The notes: generated by a model from the sequence alone, not told the origin. Shown: positions 1 to 9,605, numbered from the stretch's first letter. The stretch is 64,000 bases of DNA from Pseudoalteromonas luteoviolacea DSM 6061 (GCF_001625655.1 NZ_AUYB01000132.1:62001-126000), one strand, 5' to 3'. Translations and numbers: made by a program.

Positions 1-496
1 CGCCGATGCCAATATCGCTGTCGGTCGGGGAGATATTAATATCACCCATAACGATTAGGTTACTATCAGGCTTTTCGTAAGTATTGAGATGGGTCATCAA
101 ATCTTTGTAAAACTGTCTCTTGTATGGGAATTTTGTTTCATGGCCAATATTGTCACCTTGAGGGAAATAGCCATTCATGACGGTTACTTCATTACCATTT
201 GTGCTTTCAAACACACCTGTGATCATACGCTTTTGAGCTTCGTCAGTATCCGTAGAAAACCCTTTTTGAATCGATTTAGCAGGCGTCTTTGATAGTAAAG
301 CCACACCATAATGGGCCTTTTGACCATGAAAATAGACGTGGTAGCCCATGGCTTCAACATCCTCTACTGGGAATGCTTCATCATGCACTTTTATCTCTTG
401 AAGGCCGATGACATCGGGCTGATGTTTGTCGATGAGAGCTTGTAATTGATGTAGACGGGCACGAAGGCCATTAATGTTGAATGAGATAACTTTCAT
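1..496 (-). CDS. xthA: Exonuclease III, 5' part (C-terminus outside window)
   Basis: The minus strand from the ATG at 496 reads MKVISFNINGLRAR, then LQEIKVHDE, HGQKAHYGVALL and finally GDINISPTDSDIGIG at the window edge. This follows E. coli XthA almost residue by residue. The family removes nucleotides 3' to 5' from duplex DNA and cleaves at abasic sites in base excision repair. The metal-binding Asn (FNINGL) and Glu (LQEIK) and the catalytic-loop GD-N are visible. About 165 residues are present out of the roughly 270 usual; the active-site His near the C-terminus lies outside the window. It is transcribed away from the gene at 738. Confidence 0.95.
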   Translation of the reverse strand, partial: MKVISFNINGLRARLHQLQALIDKHQPDVIGLQEIKVHDEAFPVEDVEAMGYHVYFHGQKAHYGVALLSKTPAKSIQKGFSTDTDEAQKRMITGVFESTNGNEVTVMNGYFPQGDNIGHETKFPYKRQFYKDLMTHLNTYEKPDSNLIVMGDINISPTDSDIGIG

Positions 497-679
497 ATTT
501 TTATTTTTGAGAGTAAATGATGTAGGAAGTGTATCATTTTGTCTGTCTGAAAGGGGAAAAATGTGGTCAGAAGATGGGGGAGAGTTGTTAACTAAAGAAC
601 AAAATTTAGCAGGTTTGAACGATGAGTTTATTGATATGTAAATAGTACATTAAATAATCAGAAAAGTTAAAAATTACCA

Positions 680-707
680 TTTACAAGACTGAAAGTGACT
701 ATATAAT
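680..707 (+). promoter_or_regulatory. Sigma70-type promoter for the exported protein at 738
   Basis: TTTACA at 680-685 and a perfect TATAAT at 702-707 are separated by 16 bases. The start codon at 738 follows, with GAGGT at 728-732 as ribosome binding site. Seen directly; activity is inferred. Confidence 0.6.
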
Positions 708-737
708 GCGCACCAATTCGTTCTTTCGAGGTAAATT

Positions 738-1181
738 ATGTTTAAGTCTCTCTCAATTGCTACTCTTATTTCTATTGCTTCAACTTCTGCATTTGCTGCT
801 GGCAGCCAGAGTTTTGTAGCGAGTGATGCATCTACGATTTCAAAAGTATGTGAAATCGCGGCAAACCAAGGCCTTAGCGAAGCACGTAAGTTTGGTGCTC
901 AACAGGGCGTATTCGTTTCTCGTTTTTCTCCTTCTGTAGAGTGCAATGGTGAAGATATTCGTACATTCGCGAAAGCTCAGCAGAGAATGCAAAATACTGA
1001 ACAATCAGTTAAAGCTAAATTAGTAGCAGAAAACACATCTAGAGCGACTGAGTTGTGCATGAAGGCGGCAAAAGAAGGTGTAGCGAGTTTACACAAGTAC
1101 CGTAGTCAAGCTAGAAACTTAAAATGTAACAATTTACCTGTAAAACAATTTGTTAAAGAAGTTAGAAATACTGCTATCTAA
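738..1181 (+). CDS. Small exported protein with two DUF3718-like repeats
   Basis: The 147-residue product begins with a clear Sec signal peptide (about residues 1-20, ending SAFAA). The mature part is two copies of one pattern: residues about 27-80 and 93-140 each contain FVA/LVAE, a Cys followed by Ala-rich helix, a second Cys about 30-35 residues later (VEC, LKC) and a closing F(A/V)K. This looks like DUF3718, a short periplasmic family known mostly from Shewanella and relatives; the family name is from memory of its Cys-x-Ala pattern and not confirmed by search. Function is unknown. It is monocistronic, with its own promoter and a strong terminator directly behind it. Confidence 0.7.
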   Translation: MFKSLSIATLISIASTSAFAAGSQSFVASDASTISKVCEIAANQGLSEARKFGAQQGVFVSRFSPSVECNGEDIRTFAKAQQRMQNTEQSVKAKLVAENTSRATELCMKAAKEGVASLHKYRSQARNLKCNNLPVKQFVKEVRNTAI

Positions 1182-1200
1182 ACACGTTGTTAAGTATCAT

Positions 1201-1230
1201 AAGCCCAGCAAACATGCTGGGCTTTTTTTT
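1201..1230 (+). terminator. Intrinsic terminator after the gene at 738
   Basis: AAGCCCAGCA pairs with TGCTGGGCTT across a four-base loop, followed by a run of eight T. Confidence 0.9.
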
Positions 1231-1406
1231 GCGTAAAACTTAGTAAAGTCGTCATTCTTATGCCTATGAGCTCAAAAAGAAGAAAAGTATGAACAGGAAA
1301 ATTAGAATTATGTAAATTCTTTTAGGTGTTTTTATTGTTTTTATTGTTTTTTTAGTGTGTTATAAAAGTTAAAAAGATGTTTTATACACTACGGAGAATA
1401 AAGATA

Positions 1407-4073
1407 ATGAAAAAGGGGATTACGCTAATAGCATCTTCAGTTAGTTTTGCATTGCTTGGGGGAGCAAATTTAGCAAATGCGAATGAATCTGAGGTTGAAC
1501 GTATTGAAGTTACTGGATCACATATCAAGCGTTCAGATTTAGAGGGGCCATCACCTGTACAAACCATTTCTGCAGGTGACTTAGCAGCGACAGGGTCTAC
1601 AGATCTGATTGGCGCGTTACAAAAACTACCAGTTGCTGGTGCAGGAACATTTAGTACACAAGGTAACTCTAGTGACGATACTGCAAATGGCGGCTCGAGT
1701 GTTGCGCTTCGAGGTTTAGGTGCATCATCAACACTCGTGCTGATTAATGGTCGCCGTGTTGCTGTTAGTCCATTCGCTAAAGATATCGAAACGTCATTTG
1801 TTGACCTAAATACCATTCCGGTTTCTTCAGTAAAAAGAATCGACGTTTTAAAAGATGGAGCGTCAGCGACTTATGGTTCCGATGCTGTTGCGGGGGTTAT
1901 CAATATTATCCTTCGCGATGATATTGATGGATTTGAAGTTGCAGGCAAAATTTCCGACACGGCAGACGGTGGTGCTGAAGAAGAAAACTTCACTTTACTT
2001 TGGGGTAGTTCAACGGACAAGGGACATCACAACTTCTCTTTGGACTACTTTAAACGTGGCGACGTATTTTATGCAGACAGAGATTATGCATCTACCGCAG
2101 ATCAAAGGTTCAGAGGTGGTAATAACGCATTAAGCTCCTCTGGTTTCCCTGGTAGTATCGAAGTTGTAAGAAGCCAACTTACAGATGAGCAATGGGATGC
2201 GCTTCCAGTTACGCGCGTTGAAGACGATGGTACTAAAGTAAGACAAACCATCTTTGCAGACGTTTGGGGCAACGATAAGTGTCCTGAAAATATGATTATT
2301 GGTGATATTTGTCGATATGATTATGCGCCACACATGACACTTATTCCATCTACTGAACGTATCAGCTTTAACTATAATGGCGTACAAGAAATTATGGATG
2401 GAGTAGAGGGATTTGCTGAGTTCTCTGCACAGCATACTTCTACATTCATTCAAGGTGCAGCTAGCCCAAGTTTCACTGAGTTGACCATGGCTGGTGACAA
2501 CCCAAATCATCCTCTTGCAGCATTACCGGACCACTTCTTACATGGCGTAGACATTTCTATGCGTCGCCGTACAGTGGATATTGGCAATCGTAAAAAAGAC
2601 GTTGACTCTGAGTACTATCGAGCAGTCATGGGTATGCGCGGCGAGTTTAAAGAGTGGGATTGGGAGTTTGCCTACTCTGCAATTCGTTCGAGTGCAGTAG
2701 AAAAAGGCTTTGATGGTTTCCCGAATAAGCTAAGAGCACAAGCGGCGATTGATAGTGGTGAATGGAATCCATTTGAACCAAGTCAGAATAGTCAAGCTGT
2801 ATTGGATAAAATCGAGACGACAACGACACGTTACGGCGCTTCCACAATGCAATCATTCGATGCGACTATTTCTGGCGAGTTGTTTGAGTTTGGAGATGGG
2901 TATGTTGCAGCTGCATTTGGTTTGGAGCATCGTTATGAAAAAATAGAAGACAATCCCGATAATCAATATTTGAATAACGAAATCTTTGGTACTGAAGCGA
3001 CACAAGCAAATGGTGATAGAGATAATACAGCTTTGTTTGCTGAATTTAACGTGCCTGCGACTGAAAACCTAGAACTACAGTTTGCACTGAGATATGAAGA
3101 TTATAGTGATTTTGGTAATACTACTGATCCAAAAGTTGCATTCCGTTGGACTCCTATCGATGAAGTGGTAGTTCGAGGTTCTTGGGGTACTGCGTTTAGA
3201 GCCCCTTCTTTAGTGCAGTTACACTTGGGTAAAACAGATGAATCACCAAGTGTTATAGACCGTGAGCGCTGTAAAATTACGGCTGACCCACTAGACTGTG
3301 AACCATTTGAGTATACCGCAGAAGTTGCTGGTAACAAAAATCTTCAACCAGAAGAGTCAACTAACTATAACTTAGGTGTTATTTGGCAGGCGTCTGATAA
3401 CTTTAGTATTGGTATCGATTACTGGAATTACGATCAGGATAATCTAATCAAGAAAATTGGCGCACAAGAACTTGTAGATTGTTGTGGTGATAATCCAAAT
3501 TTGGTTATTCGTAACCCAAGCACTGGTAGTACACCAGGTCGTATACTTTTGATTAATGATACTTTCGTCAATATTGGTGGCAGAAAAACTGATGGTATCG
3601 ATATCGATCTGGAATATAAGCTTGAAACACAAGGGATGGGTGAATTTAAGTTTGGCTACAACGTAACTTATGTAATGAGTTTCGATGAGGAGCTTGTAGA
3701 AACAGATGCAAATGGTAACTCAGTCTCCGTTGTTAAAGACGAGAATGGAGAGTACCAGCACCCAGATTTACGCTGGAACGCACGTGTTGATTGGGCACTT
3801 GACGATTGGATTGCAAATGTAAGCGTGAATTATATTAATTCATACAATGATTTGGCTGATAGCTCGGGCAATAAGTTTGAAATCGATTCTTGGACTACAA
3901 TCGATACAAGTGTGACGTACGTCGGTTATGAAAAGCTTACTGTGACAGTAGGTGCCTCTAACCTAACCAATGAAGAAGCGCCATTTGCGCCTTCAGAATC
4001 TATGGGTGTAGATAATAAGACACACAGTATACTTGGTCGTCAAGCGTACTTGAAGTTTGCCTATAAGTTCTAA
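1407..4073 (+). CDS. TonB-dependent outer-membrane receptor
   Basis: An 888-residue product. The ATG at 1407 is preferred over one ten codons upstream because GGAG sits at 1393-1396 and because it gives a proper signal peptide (MKKGITLIASS...ANA). After it comes the plug domain, starting VERIEVTGSHIKRSDLEGPS and containing LRGLGASSTLVLINGRR and the DGASATYGSDAVAGVINI stretch typical of receptors. A long beta-barrel follows and ends in aromatic Phe (KFAYKF), the outer-membrane sorting signal. The length and the SHIKR-type plug start resemble the large peptide- or carbohydrate-uptake receptors common in Alteromonadales. The substrate cannot be read from the sequence and there is no transport neighbour to suggest one. 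It is followed by its own terminator. Confidence 0.93.
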   Translation: MKKGITLIASSVSFALLGGANLANANESEVERIEVTGSHIKRSDLEGPSPVQTISAGDLAATGSTDLIGALQKLPVAGAGTFSTQGNSSDDTANGGSSVALRGLGASSTLVLINGRRVAVSPFAKDIETSFVDLNTIPVSSVKRIDVLKDGASATYGSDAVAGVINIILRDDIDGFEVAGKISDTADGGAEEENFTLLWGSSTDKGHHNFSLDYFKRGDVFYADRDYASTADQRFRGGNNALSSSGFPGSIEVVRSQLTDEQWDALPVTRVEDDGTKVRQTIFADVWGNDKCPENMIIGDICRYDYAPHMTLIPSTERISFNYNGVQEIMDGVEGFAEFSAQHTSTFIQGAASPSFTELTMAGDNPNHPLAALPDHFLHGVDISMRRRTVDIGNRKKDVDSEYYRAVMGMRGEFKEWDWEFAYSAIRSSAVEKGFDGFPNKLRAQAAIDSGEWNPFEPSQNSQAVLDKIETTTTRYGASTMQSFDATISGELFEFGDGYVAAAFGLEHRYEKIEDNPDNQYLNNEIFGTEATQANGDRDNTALFAEFNVPATENLELQFALRYEDYSDFGNTTDPKVAFRWTPIDEVVVRGSWGTAFRAPSLVQLHLGKTDESPSVIDRERCKITADPLDCEPFEYTAEVAGNKNLQPEESTNYNLGVIWQASDNFSIGIDYWNYDQDNLIKKIGAQELVDCCGDNPNLVIRNPSTGSTPGRILLINDTFVNIGGRKTDGIDIDLEYKLETQGMGEFKFGYNVTYVMSFDEELVETDANGNSVSVVKDENGEYQHPDLRWNARVDWALDDWIANVSVNYINSYNDLADSSGNKFEIDSWTTIDTSVTYVGYEKLTVTVGASNLTNEEAPFAPSESMGVDNKTHSILGRQAYLKFAYKF

Positions 4074-4099
4074 ATAAAAAGACACGACTTTCCAGTCTG

Positions 4100-4123
4100 A
4101 AGGCCCTATTAGGGCCTTTTTTT
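4100..4123 (+). terminator. Intrinsic terminator after the TonB receptor
   Basis: AAGGCCCT and AGGGCCTT form a tight hairpin followed by seven T. Confidence 0.85.
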
Positions 4124-4238
4124 ATGGATTATATTGATAATAGATGCGTTGTTTCTATTTATAGGTGCATTCGGGTCATTTGTGTCGGGACCTTCAATTC
4201 TGTTGTATTGGGGCCTAAGCTAATAAATATATTTGCTT

Positions 4239-4520
4239 ATGAGTTCAAATAACATGAAATGTTCTAAATTCATAATTACTGGGGTTGTACAAGGTGTTGG
4301 TTTTCGCTACCACACTAAACAAATAGCTACAAAACTAGGCTTATGTGGTTATGCTAAAAATCTACCAGACAGAAGTGTTGAGGTGGTAGTGCACGGGTTT
4401 GATGGCAGCGTGTTGGAAATGGCAAGCTGGCTCAAGCGCGGCCCTGCAATGGCCAAAGTGGAAAACGTAGTTGAAAAGGTTATTGACCAAAAAAGCTACA
4501 CTGGGTTTGAGATATTCTAA
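4239..4520 (+). CDS. Acylphosphatase
   Basis: A product of 93 residues (88 if the ATG at 4254 is used; neither start has a strong ribosome binding site). The acylphosphatase signature is present: VVQGVGFRYHT with the catalytic Arg, and the second motif GYAKNLPDRSVEVVVHG with the catalytic Asn. The family hydrolyses acyl phosphates such as acetyl phosphate and carbamoyl phosphate in the cytosol. Length is normal. The gene converges on gltA. It resembles E. coli YccX. Confidence 0.92.
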   Translation: MSSNNMKCSKFIITGVVQGVGFRYHTKQIATKLGLCGYAKNLPDRSVEVVVHGFDGSVLEMASWLKRGPAMAKVENVVEKVIDQKSYTGFEIF

Positions 4521-4598
4521 TTATTTTAAAAATATTAGAGTTGTTACTACCGTAAAATATACTGTACGAAATCGTTTTGTGGTTAAAAATGAGGCGAA

Positions 4599-4618
4599 AA
4601 AAAGGGCCTTAAGGCCCT
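4599..4618 (-). terminator. Intrinsic terminator of gltA
   Basis: Read on the minus strand, the self-complementary AGGGCCTTAAGGCCCT (4603-4618) is followed by a T run (the A run at 4597-4603 on the plus strand), 20 bases past the gltA stop. Confidence 0.8.
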
Positions 4619-4638
4619 CTTTCTGATTAAAGCGATGA

Positions 4639-5925
4639 TTAACGTTCGCCTTGATCCTCATAATCACGTGCAGTATAGCCTGTGTATAGCTGACGTGGAC
4701 GGCCAATTTTGTGGCCTGCTTGAGAAAGCATTTCATTCCAGTGTGAGATCCAGCCAACTGTACGAGACATAGCGAAGATTACAGTGAACATGCTTGTTGG
4801 AATACCAATTGCTTTCAAGATGATACCTGAGTAGAAGTCTACGTTAGGGTATAGTTTCTTTTCAACAAAGTACGGGTCTTCCAGTGCAATTTGCTCTAGC
4901 TTCATTGCTACGTCTAGAAGCGGGTCTTGGATGTTTAGTTCTTCTAAAACTTCGTGGCATGTTTGACGCATTACTGTCGCACGAGGGTCGAAGTTTTTGT
5001 ATACACGGTGACCAAAGCCCATCAAACGGAATGGGTCGCTCTTGTCTTTTGCTTTAGCAACGTACTCGTCGATGCGATCTACTGAACCAATCTCTTCAAG
5101 CATGTTCAAGCAAGCTTCATTTGCACCGCCGTGCGCAGGTCCCCAAAGAGAAGCAATACCGGCAGCAATACATGCATAAGGGTTTGCACCTGAAGAACCA
5201 GCTAGACGAACTGTAGATGTAGATGCGTTCTGCTCATGGTCAGCGTGAAGCATGAAAATACGGTCCATTGCTTTGGCAAGAACAGGGCTTACTTTATATT
5301 CTTCAGCTGGAACAGAGAACATCATGTGTAAGAAGTTTTCTGCATAGCTTAGGTCATTGCGAGGATATACAAATGGTTGACCTACATTGTATTTGTAAGC
5401 CATTGCAGCGATTGTAGGAAGCTTAGCAACTAGCTTTGTTGCACAGCGCATACGCTGCTCTGCGTCCGAAATATCCAAGTCATCGTGGTAGAACGAAGAT
5501 AGGGCACCAACCACACCACAAAGCATCGCCATTGGGTGTGAATCAACACGGAAGCCTTGGAAAAATGCAGCGATTTTTTCGTGCATCATCGTGTTACGCG
5601 TGATCTCGTCAGAGAAGCTTTCAAGCTGCTCTTTATTTGGTAGTTCACCGTTTAAAAGAAGGTAGCAAAGCTCAATGTAATTTGAGTTTTCTGCTAGTTG
5701 TTCAATTGGGTAACCACGGTGAAGTAATACACCTTTCGCACCATCAATGTAAGTAATAGATGATTCACAAGAGCCAGTTGACATAAAACCAGGATCGTAT
5801 GTGAAGAAGCCGTGAGCACCTAACGTACGAACGTCGATAACGTCTTGGCCGGCTGTGCCAGAGTGAATCGGTAGTTCGATTGGGTCGTGCCCATCAATAT
5901 GGACTGTGGCTTTCTTATCTGCCAT
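4639..5925 (-). CDS. gltA: Citrate synthase (type II)
   Basis: A 428-residue product, the usual size of the hexameric Gram-negative enzyme. It condenses acetyl-CoA and oxaloacetate to citrate in the cytosol. The active-site residues are visible: the His in HADHEQNASTSTVR, the His in MGFGHRVYK and the Asp in LYPNVDFYSG. The N-terminal small domain (ELPIHSGTAGQDVIDVR) matches GltA. AGGAG precedes the ATG by about nine bases on the minus strand. It is transcribed divergently from sdhCDAB, so the 415-base gap holds both control regions, and it is monocistronic with its own terminator. Confidence 0.98.
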   Translation of the reverse strand: MADKKATVHIDGHDPIELPIHSGTAGQDVIDVRTLGAHGFFTYDPGFMSTGSCESSITYIDGAKGVLLHRGYPIEQLAENSNYIELCYLLLNGELPNKEQLESFSDEITRNTMMHEKIAAFFQGFRVDSHPMAMLCGVVGALSSFYHDDLDISDAEQRMRCATKLVAKLPTIAAMAYKYNVGQPFVYPRNDLSYAENFLHMMFSVPAEEYKVSPVLAKAMDRIFMLHADHEQNASTSTVRLAGSSGANPYACIAAGIASLWGPAHGGANEACLNMLEEIGSVDRIDEYVAKAKDKSDPFRLMGFGHRVYKNFDPRATVMRQTCHEVLEELNIQDPLLDVAMKLEQIALEDPYFVEKKLYPNVDFYSGIILKAIGIPTSMFTVIFAMSRTVGWISHWNEMLSQAGHKIGRPRQLYTGYTARDYEDQGER

Positions 5926-6340
5926 CTATCTTATCTCCTATGAAATAACAACATTCTGATTGTTATGTTGTGATACTAATGTTAAGCAAATTCAGATCAT
6001 TGTAACTTATAAATGGGGTGAAAAGTCAATTTTTCTAAGAATTATGCAAAAATGTATAATAAGTATTCTAAGCAGATTAAATATTATACCATTGGCTAAT
6101 TCGCAAGCGTCTCAAACTAAACAAGAATTGTAAAAACACGGATAGCCTTATATACTGTCAACGGTTTTATACCGTGTCGTCTGTGGGTAAACCTATTTTT
6201 ACATCGAAGTTTTACAGGCAAGTGATCTTTTAAGTGTTTAAACAGGTTTATCTAGAGTGTGCCATTTGTGCATGTCGTGCAAGTGGGTTGATAAAAACAA
6301 GTAGATGAAGCTCTAATCGAGCAAAGATGGGCAAGTAACT
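5926..6340. other. Divergent control region between gltA and sdhC
   Basis: The 415 bases carry no convincing ORF. The gltA-proximal half is AT-rich with T tracts. A sigma70-like promoter facing sdhC is annotated separately at 6128. No clean CRP, Fnr or ArcA palindrome could be read by eye. Confidence 0.6.
6128..6156 (+). promoter_or_regulatory. Candidate promoter of the sdh-suc operon
   Basis: TTGTAA at 6128-6133 and TATACT at 6151-6156 with a 17-base spacer, about 185 bases upstream of the sdhC GTG. Start site not verified. Confidence 0.5.
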
Positions 6341-6718
6341 GTGAAAAAGCAAAGACCTGTAAATCTAGATCTTACGACTATATCTATGCCGCCAACGGCA
6401 AAGGCGTCGATATTACATCGTGTCACTGGTGTCGCGTTGTTCTTCGCGCTGACATTTGTCATTTGGGCGTGGTCTGAATCTCTCTCTTCTCCTGAAGGTT
6501 TTAATTTTGTAAAAGAGCTTATGACTGGCTTTGTTGCAAAATTTATTGCGTGGGGCACCTTCGCTGTATTGTCTTACCATATCATTGGCGGTATCCGTCA
6601 CATGATCCAAGACATGGGGCATTGGGAAGAATTAGAGTCTGGCAATGCAAGTGCTAAAATTGCAATCGCTCTATGGGTAATCGTGGCTATCCTTGGTGGA
6701 GTGTGGATATGGTCTTAA
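6341..6718 (+). CDS. sdhC: Succinate dehydrogenase cytochrome b556 subunit
   Basis: A 125-residue product from a GTG start. It is an inner-membrane anchor with three hydrophobic helices (about residues 30-48, 65-85 and 103-124). It keeps the SdhC motifs SILHRVTG near the quinone site and SYHIIGGIRHMIQD with the haem-ligand His. It anchors SdhAB to the membrane and passes electrons to quinone. First gene of sdhCDAB; its end overlaps the start of sdhD by ten bases. Confidence 0.95.
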   Translation: MKKQRPVNLDLTTISMPPTAKASILHRVTGVALFFALTFVIWAWSESLSSPEGFNFVKELMTGFVAKFIAWGTFAVLSYHIIGGIRHMIQDMGHWEELESGNASAKIAIALWVIVAILGGVWIWS

Positions 6719-7056
6719 ATCAAGCAACTCTTAAACGTGATGGTGTACAAGACTACGTATCACTTCGCGCTACAGCATTAATCATTGCAGCATATGCTGT
6801 ATTTATTGTTGGCTATTTAGCATTAACTCCTGAATTAACGTATGAAGCTTGGTCTGGGTTGTTTGACAACCTAGCGATGAAAGCAGCTACTATTATTACC
6901 TTAATTTGTATAATGGTTCATACTCGTATTGGCCTTTGGCAAGTACTAACTGATTACGTTAAGTGTTCAACAATGCGTTCAGTTTTGGGCTTTGTATTGA
7001 ATCTAATGGCACTAGCATACGTTGCTGTTGGTTTGTTTGTTCTGTGGGGTGTTTAA
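6709..7056 (+). CDS. sdhD: Succinate dehydrogenase membrane anchor subunit
   Basis: A 115-residue product. The ATG at 6709 gives MVLNQATLKRDGVQDY, the normal SdhD start; an in-frame upstream extension lies inside sdhC and is not used. Three transmembrane helices are seen, with HTRIGLWQVLTDYVK matching the conserved H-x-x-x-G-x-x-x-V-x-x-D-Y element that holds haem and quinone residues. It overlaps sdhC by ten bases and sdhA starts immediately after its stop, suggesting translational coupling. Confidence 0.95.
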   Translation: MVLNQATLKRDGVQDYVSLRATALIIAAYAVFIVGYLALTPELTYEAWSGLFDNLAMKAATIITLICIMVHTRIGLWQVLTDYVKCSTMRSVLGFVLNLMALAYVAVGLFVLWGV

Positions 7057-8829
7057 GTGAAATATAATGTCCGTGAATTTGATGCTGTAGTTGTTGGCGC
7101 CGGTGGTGCAGGCATGCGTGCAGCACTAGCGATTTCTGAGTCTGGTAAGACATGTGCGCTTATTTCAAAAGTATTCCCAACGCGTTCTCATACTGTATCT
7201 GCGCAGGGTGGTATCACTGTAGCGCTAGGTAATTCTCACGAAGATAACTGGGAATGGCACATGTACGATACAGTCAAAGGTTCTGATTACATCGGTGACC
7301 AAGACGCTATCGAGTACATGACTAAAACAGGTCCAGAAGCTATTACTGAATTAGAAAACATGGGTCTACCATTTTCTCGTTTTGAGAATGGCCGTGTTTA
7401 TCAGCGTCCTTTCGGTGGTCAGTCTAAGCACTTTGGTGGCGAGCAGGCTGCACGTACTGCGGCAGCAGCTGACCGTACTGGTCACGCACTTCTTCACTGT
7501 CTATACCAACAGAACGTTAAAAACAAAACTAACGTTTTCTCTGAGTGGTATGCACTTGATCTAGTCAAGAATGACAAAGGCGATGTTGTTGGTGTTACAG
7601 CGATTGAGATCGAAACAGGCGAAGTTGTATACTTCAAATCTAAGGCTGTAGTACTTGCAACAGGTGGTGCTGGTCGTATCTATGCATCTACTACAAATGC
7701 TCACATTAACACTGGTGACGGTGTAGGTATGGCTGTGCGTGCTGGTATCGGCATGCAAGACATGGAAATGTGGCAATTCCACCCAACGGGTATTGCAGGT
7801 GCTGGTACACTAGTAACCGAAGGTTGTCGTGGTGAAGGTGGTTACCTTCTAAATAAAGACGGCGAGCGTTTCATGGAACGTTATGCGCCTAACGCGAAAG
7901 ACCTTGCGGGTCGTGACGTTGTTGCCCGTGCAATGATGACTGAAATCCGTGAAGGTCGTGGTTGTGAAGGCCCTTGGGGTATCCACATTAAGCTTAAGCT
8001 CGATCACCTTGGTGAAGAAATGCTTAACCTTCGTCTTCCAGGCGTTTGTGACCTGTCTAAGACGTTCGCGCACGTTGATCCAGCTAAAGAGCCAATTCCG
8101 GTAATCCCAACTTGTCACTATATGATGGGTGGTGTGCCAACTAACGTTAACGGTCAGGTACTTGACGTTGATGTAAATGGCAAAGAACGTATTGTCGAAG
8201 GTTTATTCGCAGTTGGTGAAATCGCTTGTGTATCTGTACACGGTGCAAACCGTCTAGGTGGTAACTCACTGCTAGACTTAGTTGTATTCGGTCGTGCTGC
8301 AGGTAACTTCTTAGGTTCTTACCTGAAAGACTTTGAGTCAACAGGTGAAGCTTCTAAGGACGACGTCGATGCTGCATTTGCACGTTACAATCGCTGGGAA
8401 ACTTCAGAGATTGGTAAAGGTGAAGATCCGGTACAAATTAAGAAAGACTTACAAGAGTGTATGCAACTTAACTTCTCGGTATTCCGTGAAGGTGATTCAA
8501 TGGCGGATGGCTTGAAAGAGCTTAAAGAAATCCGTGAGCGTCTTCAGTATGCACGTCTAGACGACAAGTCGACTGAATTCAATACACAACGTATCGAATG
8601 TCTAGAATTAGACAACTTAATGGAAACAGCATACTCAACAGCAGTTGCTGCAAACTTCCGTACTGAGAGCCGTGGTGCACACTCAAGATTTGACTTCCCA
8701 GATCGTGATGACGAAAACTGGCTATGTCACTCAATGTACCACCCTGAGAGCGAGTCAATGACTAAGCGTGATGTAAACTTTGCGCCAACGACCCGTGAAG
8801 CATTCCCACCTAAAGCTCGTACGTACTAG
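7057..8829 (+). CDS. sdhA: Succinate dehydrogenase flavoprotein subunit
   Basis: A 590-residue product from a GTG directly after the sdhD stop. The N-terminal dinucleotide fold is VVGAGGAGMRAAL and the covalent FAD site is the His in RSHTVSAQGGI. Substrate and catalytic residues lie in EGCRGEGGYLLN, GRDVVARAMMTEI and THE-like CHYMMGGVPTN. It oxidises succinate to fumarate on the cytosolic face, feeding electrons to SdhB. Length and spacing match E. coli SdhA. sdhB follows after ten bases. Confidence 0.98.
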   Translation: MKYNVREFDAVVVGAGGAGMRAALAISESGKTCALISKVFPTRSHTVSAQGGITVALGNSHEDNWEWHMYDTVKGSDYIGDQDAIEYMTKTGPEAITELENMGLPFSRFENGRVYQRPFGGQSKHFGGEQAARTAAAADRTGHALLHCLYQQNVKNKTNVFSEWYALDLVKNDKGDVVGVTAIEIETGEVVYFKSKAVVLATGGAGRIYASTTNAHINTGDGVGMAVRAGIGMQDMEMWQFHPTGIAGAGTLVTEGCRGEGGYLLNKDGERFMERYAPNAKDLAGRDVVARAMMTEIREGRGCEGPWGIHIKLKLDHLGEEMLNLRLPGVCDLSKTFAHVDPAKEPIPVIPTCHYMMGGVPTNVNGQVLDVDVNGKERIVEGLFAVGEIACVSVHGANRLGGNSLLDLVVFGRAAGNFLGSYLKDFESTGEASKDDVDAAFARYNRWETSEIGKGEDPVQIKKDLQECMQLNFSVFREGDSMADGLKELKEIRERLQYARLDDKSTEFNTQRIECLELDNLMETAYSTAVAANFRTESRGAHSRFDFPDRDDENWLCHSMYHPESESMTKRDVNFAPTTREAFPPKARTY

Positions 8830-8839
8830 GAGTTAAACG

Positions 8840-9565
8840 ATGGCAACAGCAACTTTAGAATTCTCTGTTTATCGTTACAACCCAGATGTAGATACTGCAC
8901 CTCGTATGCAGGAATACAAACTTGAGGTTGAAGAAGGGCGTGACATGATGGTGCTAGATGCACTATTAATGTTGAAAGAGCAAGACTCAACTCTTTCATT
9001 CCGTCGTTCATGTCGTGAAGGTGTATGTGGTTCTGACGGCGTAAACATGAATGGCAAAAACGGTCTTGCATGTATTACTCCGTTGTCAGCTCTACAAAAG
9101 AATGGCAAAGGTAAAATTATCATTCGCCCATTACCAGGTCTTCCTGTAATCCGTGATTTGGTAATTGACATGAGCCAGTTCTACACTCAATACGAGAAAG
9201 TAAAACCTTACTTGATCAATGATAAGCCAACAGGTGGCGAAGAGCGTCTTCAGTCAGTTGAAGATCGTGAAAAGCTTGATGGCCTTTATGAGTGTATTTT
9301 ATGTGCATGTTGTTCAACTTCATGCCCATCATTCTGGTGGAATCCAGATAAATTTATCGGTCCTGCTGGACTACTTCATGCTTATCGTTTCTTGGCTGAT
9401 AGCCGCGATACAGCAACAGAAGAACGTTTAGCTGGTCTTGATGACGCGTTCAGCGTATTCCGTTGTCACAGTATTATGAACTGTGTTAGCGTTTGTCCAA
9501 AAGGTTTGAATCCAACCAAAGCGATTGGACACATTAAATCTATGCTATTAAACCGCTCGGTTTAA
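8840..9565 (+). CDS. sdhB: Succinate dehydrogenase iron-sulfur subunit
   Basis: A 241-residue product, normal for SdhB. The 2Fe-2S site is SCREGVCGSDG...ACIT, the 4Fe-4S site CILCACCSTSCP, and the third cluster (3Fe-4S in this family) CHSIMNCVSVCPKGL. It links the flavin in SdhA to the haem and quinone in SdhCD. AGGAG at 8828-8832 precedes the ATG. It is followed by a perfect inverted repeat and then sucA. Confidence 0.98.
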   Translation: MATATLEFSVYRYNPDVDTAPRMQEYKLEVEEGRDMMVLDALLMLKEQDSTLSFRRSCREGVCGSDGVNMNGKNGLACITPLSALQKNGKGKIIIRPLPGLPVIRDLVIDMSQFYTQYEKVKPYLINDKPTGGEERLQSVEDREKLDGLYECILCACCSTSCPSFWWNPDKFIGPAGLLHAYRFLADSRDTATEERLAGLDDAFSVFRCHSIMNCVSVCPKGLNPTKAIGHIKSMLLNRSV

Positions 9566-9580
9566 AGCATAATTATCTTA

Positions 9581-9605
9581 AGATGGCATGCAATGCATGC
9601 CATCT
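9581..9605 (+). terminator. Perfect 12-bp inverted repeat between sdhB and sucA
   Basis: AGATGGCATGCA and TGCATGCCATCT flank one central A, followed by TTGTTTT. The short, interrupted T tract makes it a weak terminator, an attenuator or an RNA-processing site that could set the ratio of sdh to suc message. Seen directly; role inferred. Confidence 0.55.

Noticed and set aside
1321..1370. TTTTTATTG repeats upstream of the TonB receptor
   Set aside because: Simple AT-rich slippage-type sequence with only a few copies; no evidence for phase variation.
5926..6340. CRP or ArcA operators between gltA and sdhC
   Set aside because: Expected from biology, but only a TGTGA half-site was visible; no full palindrome could be supported by eye.
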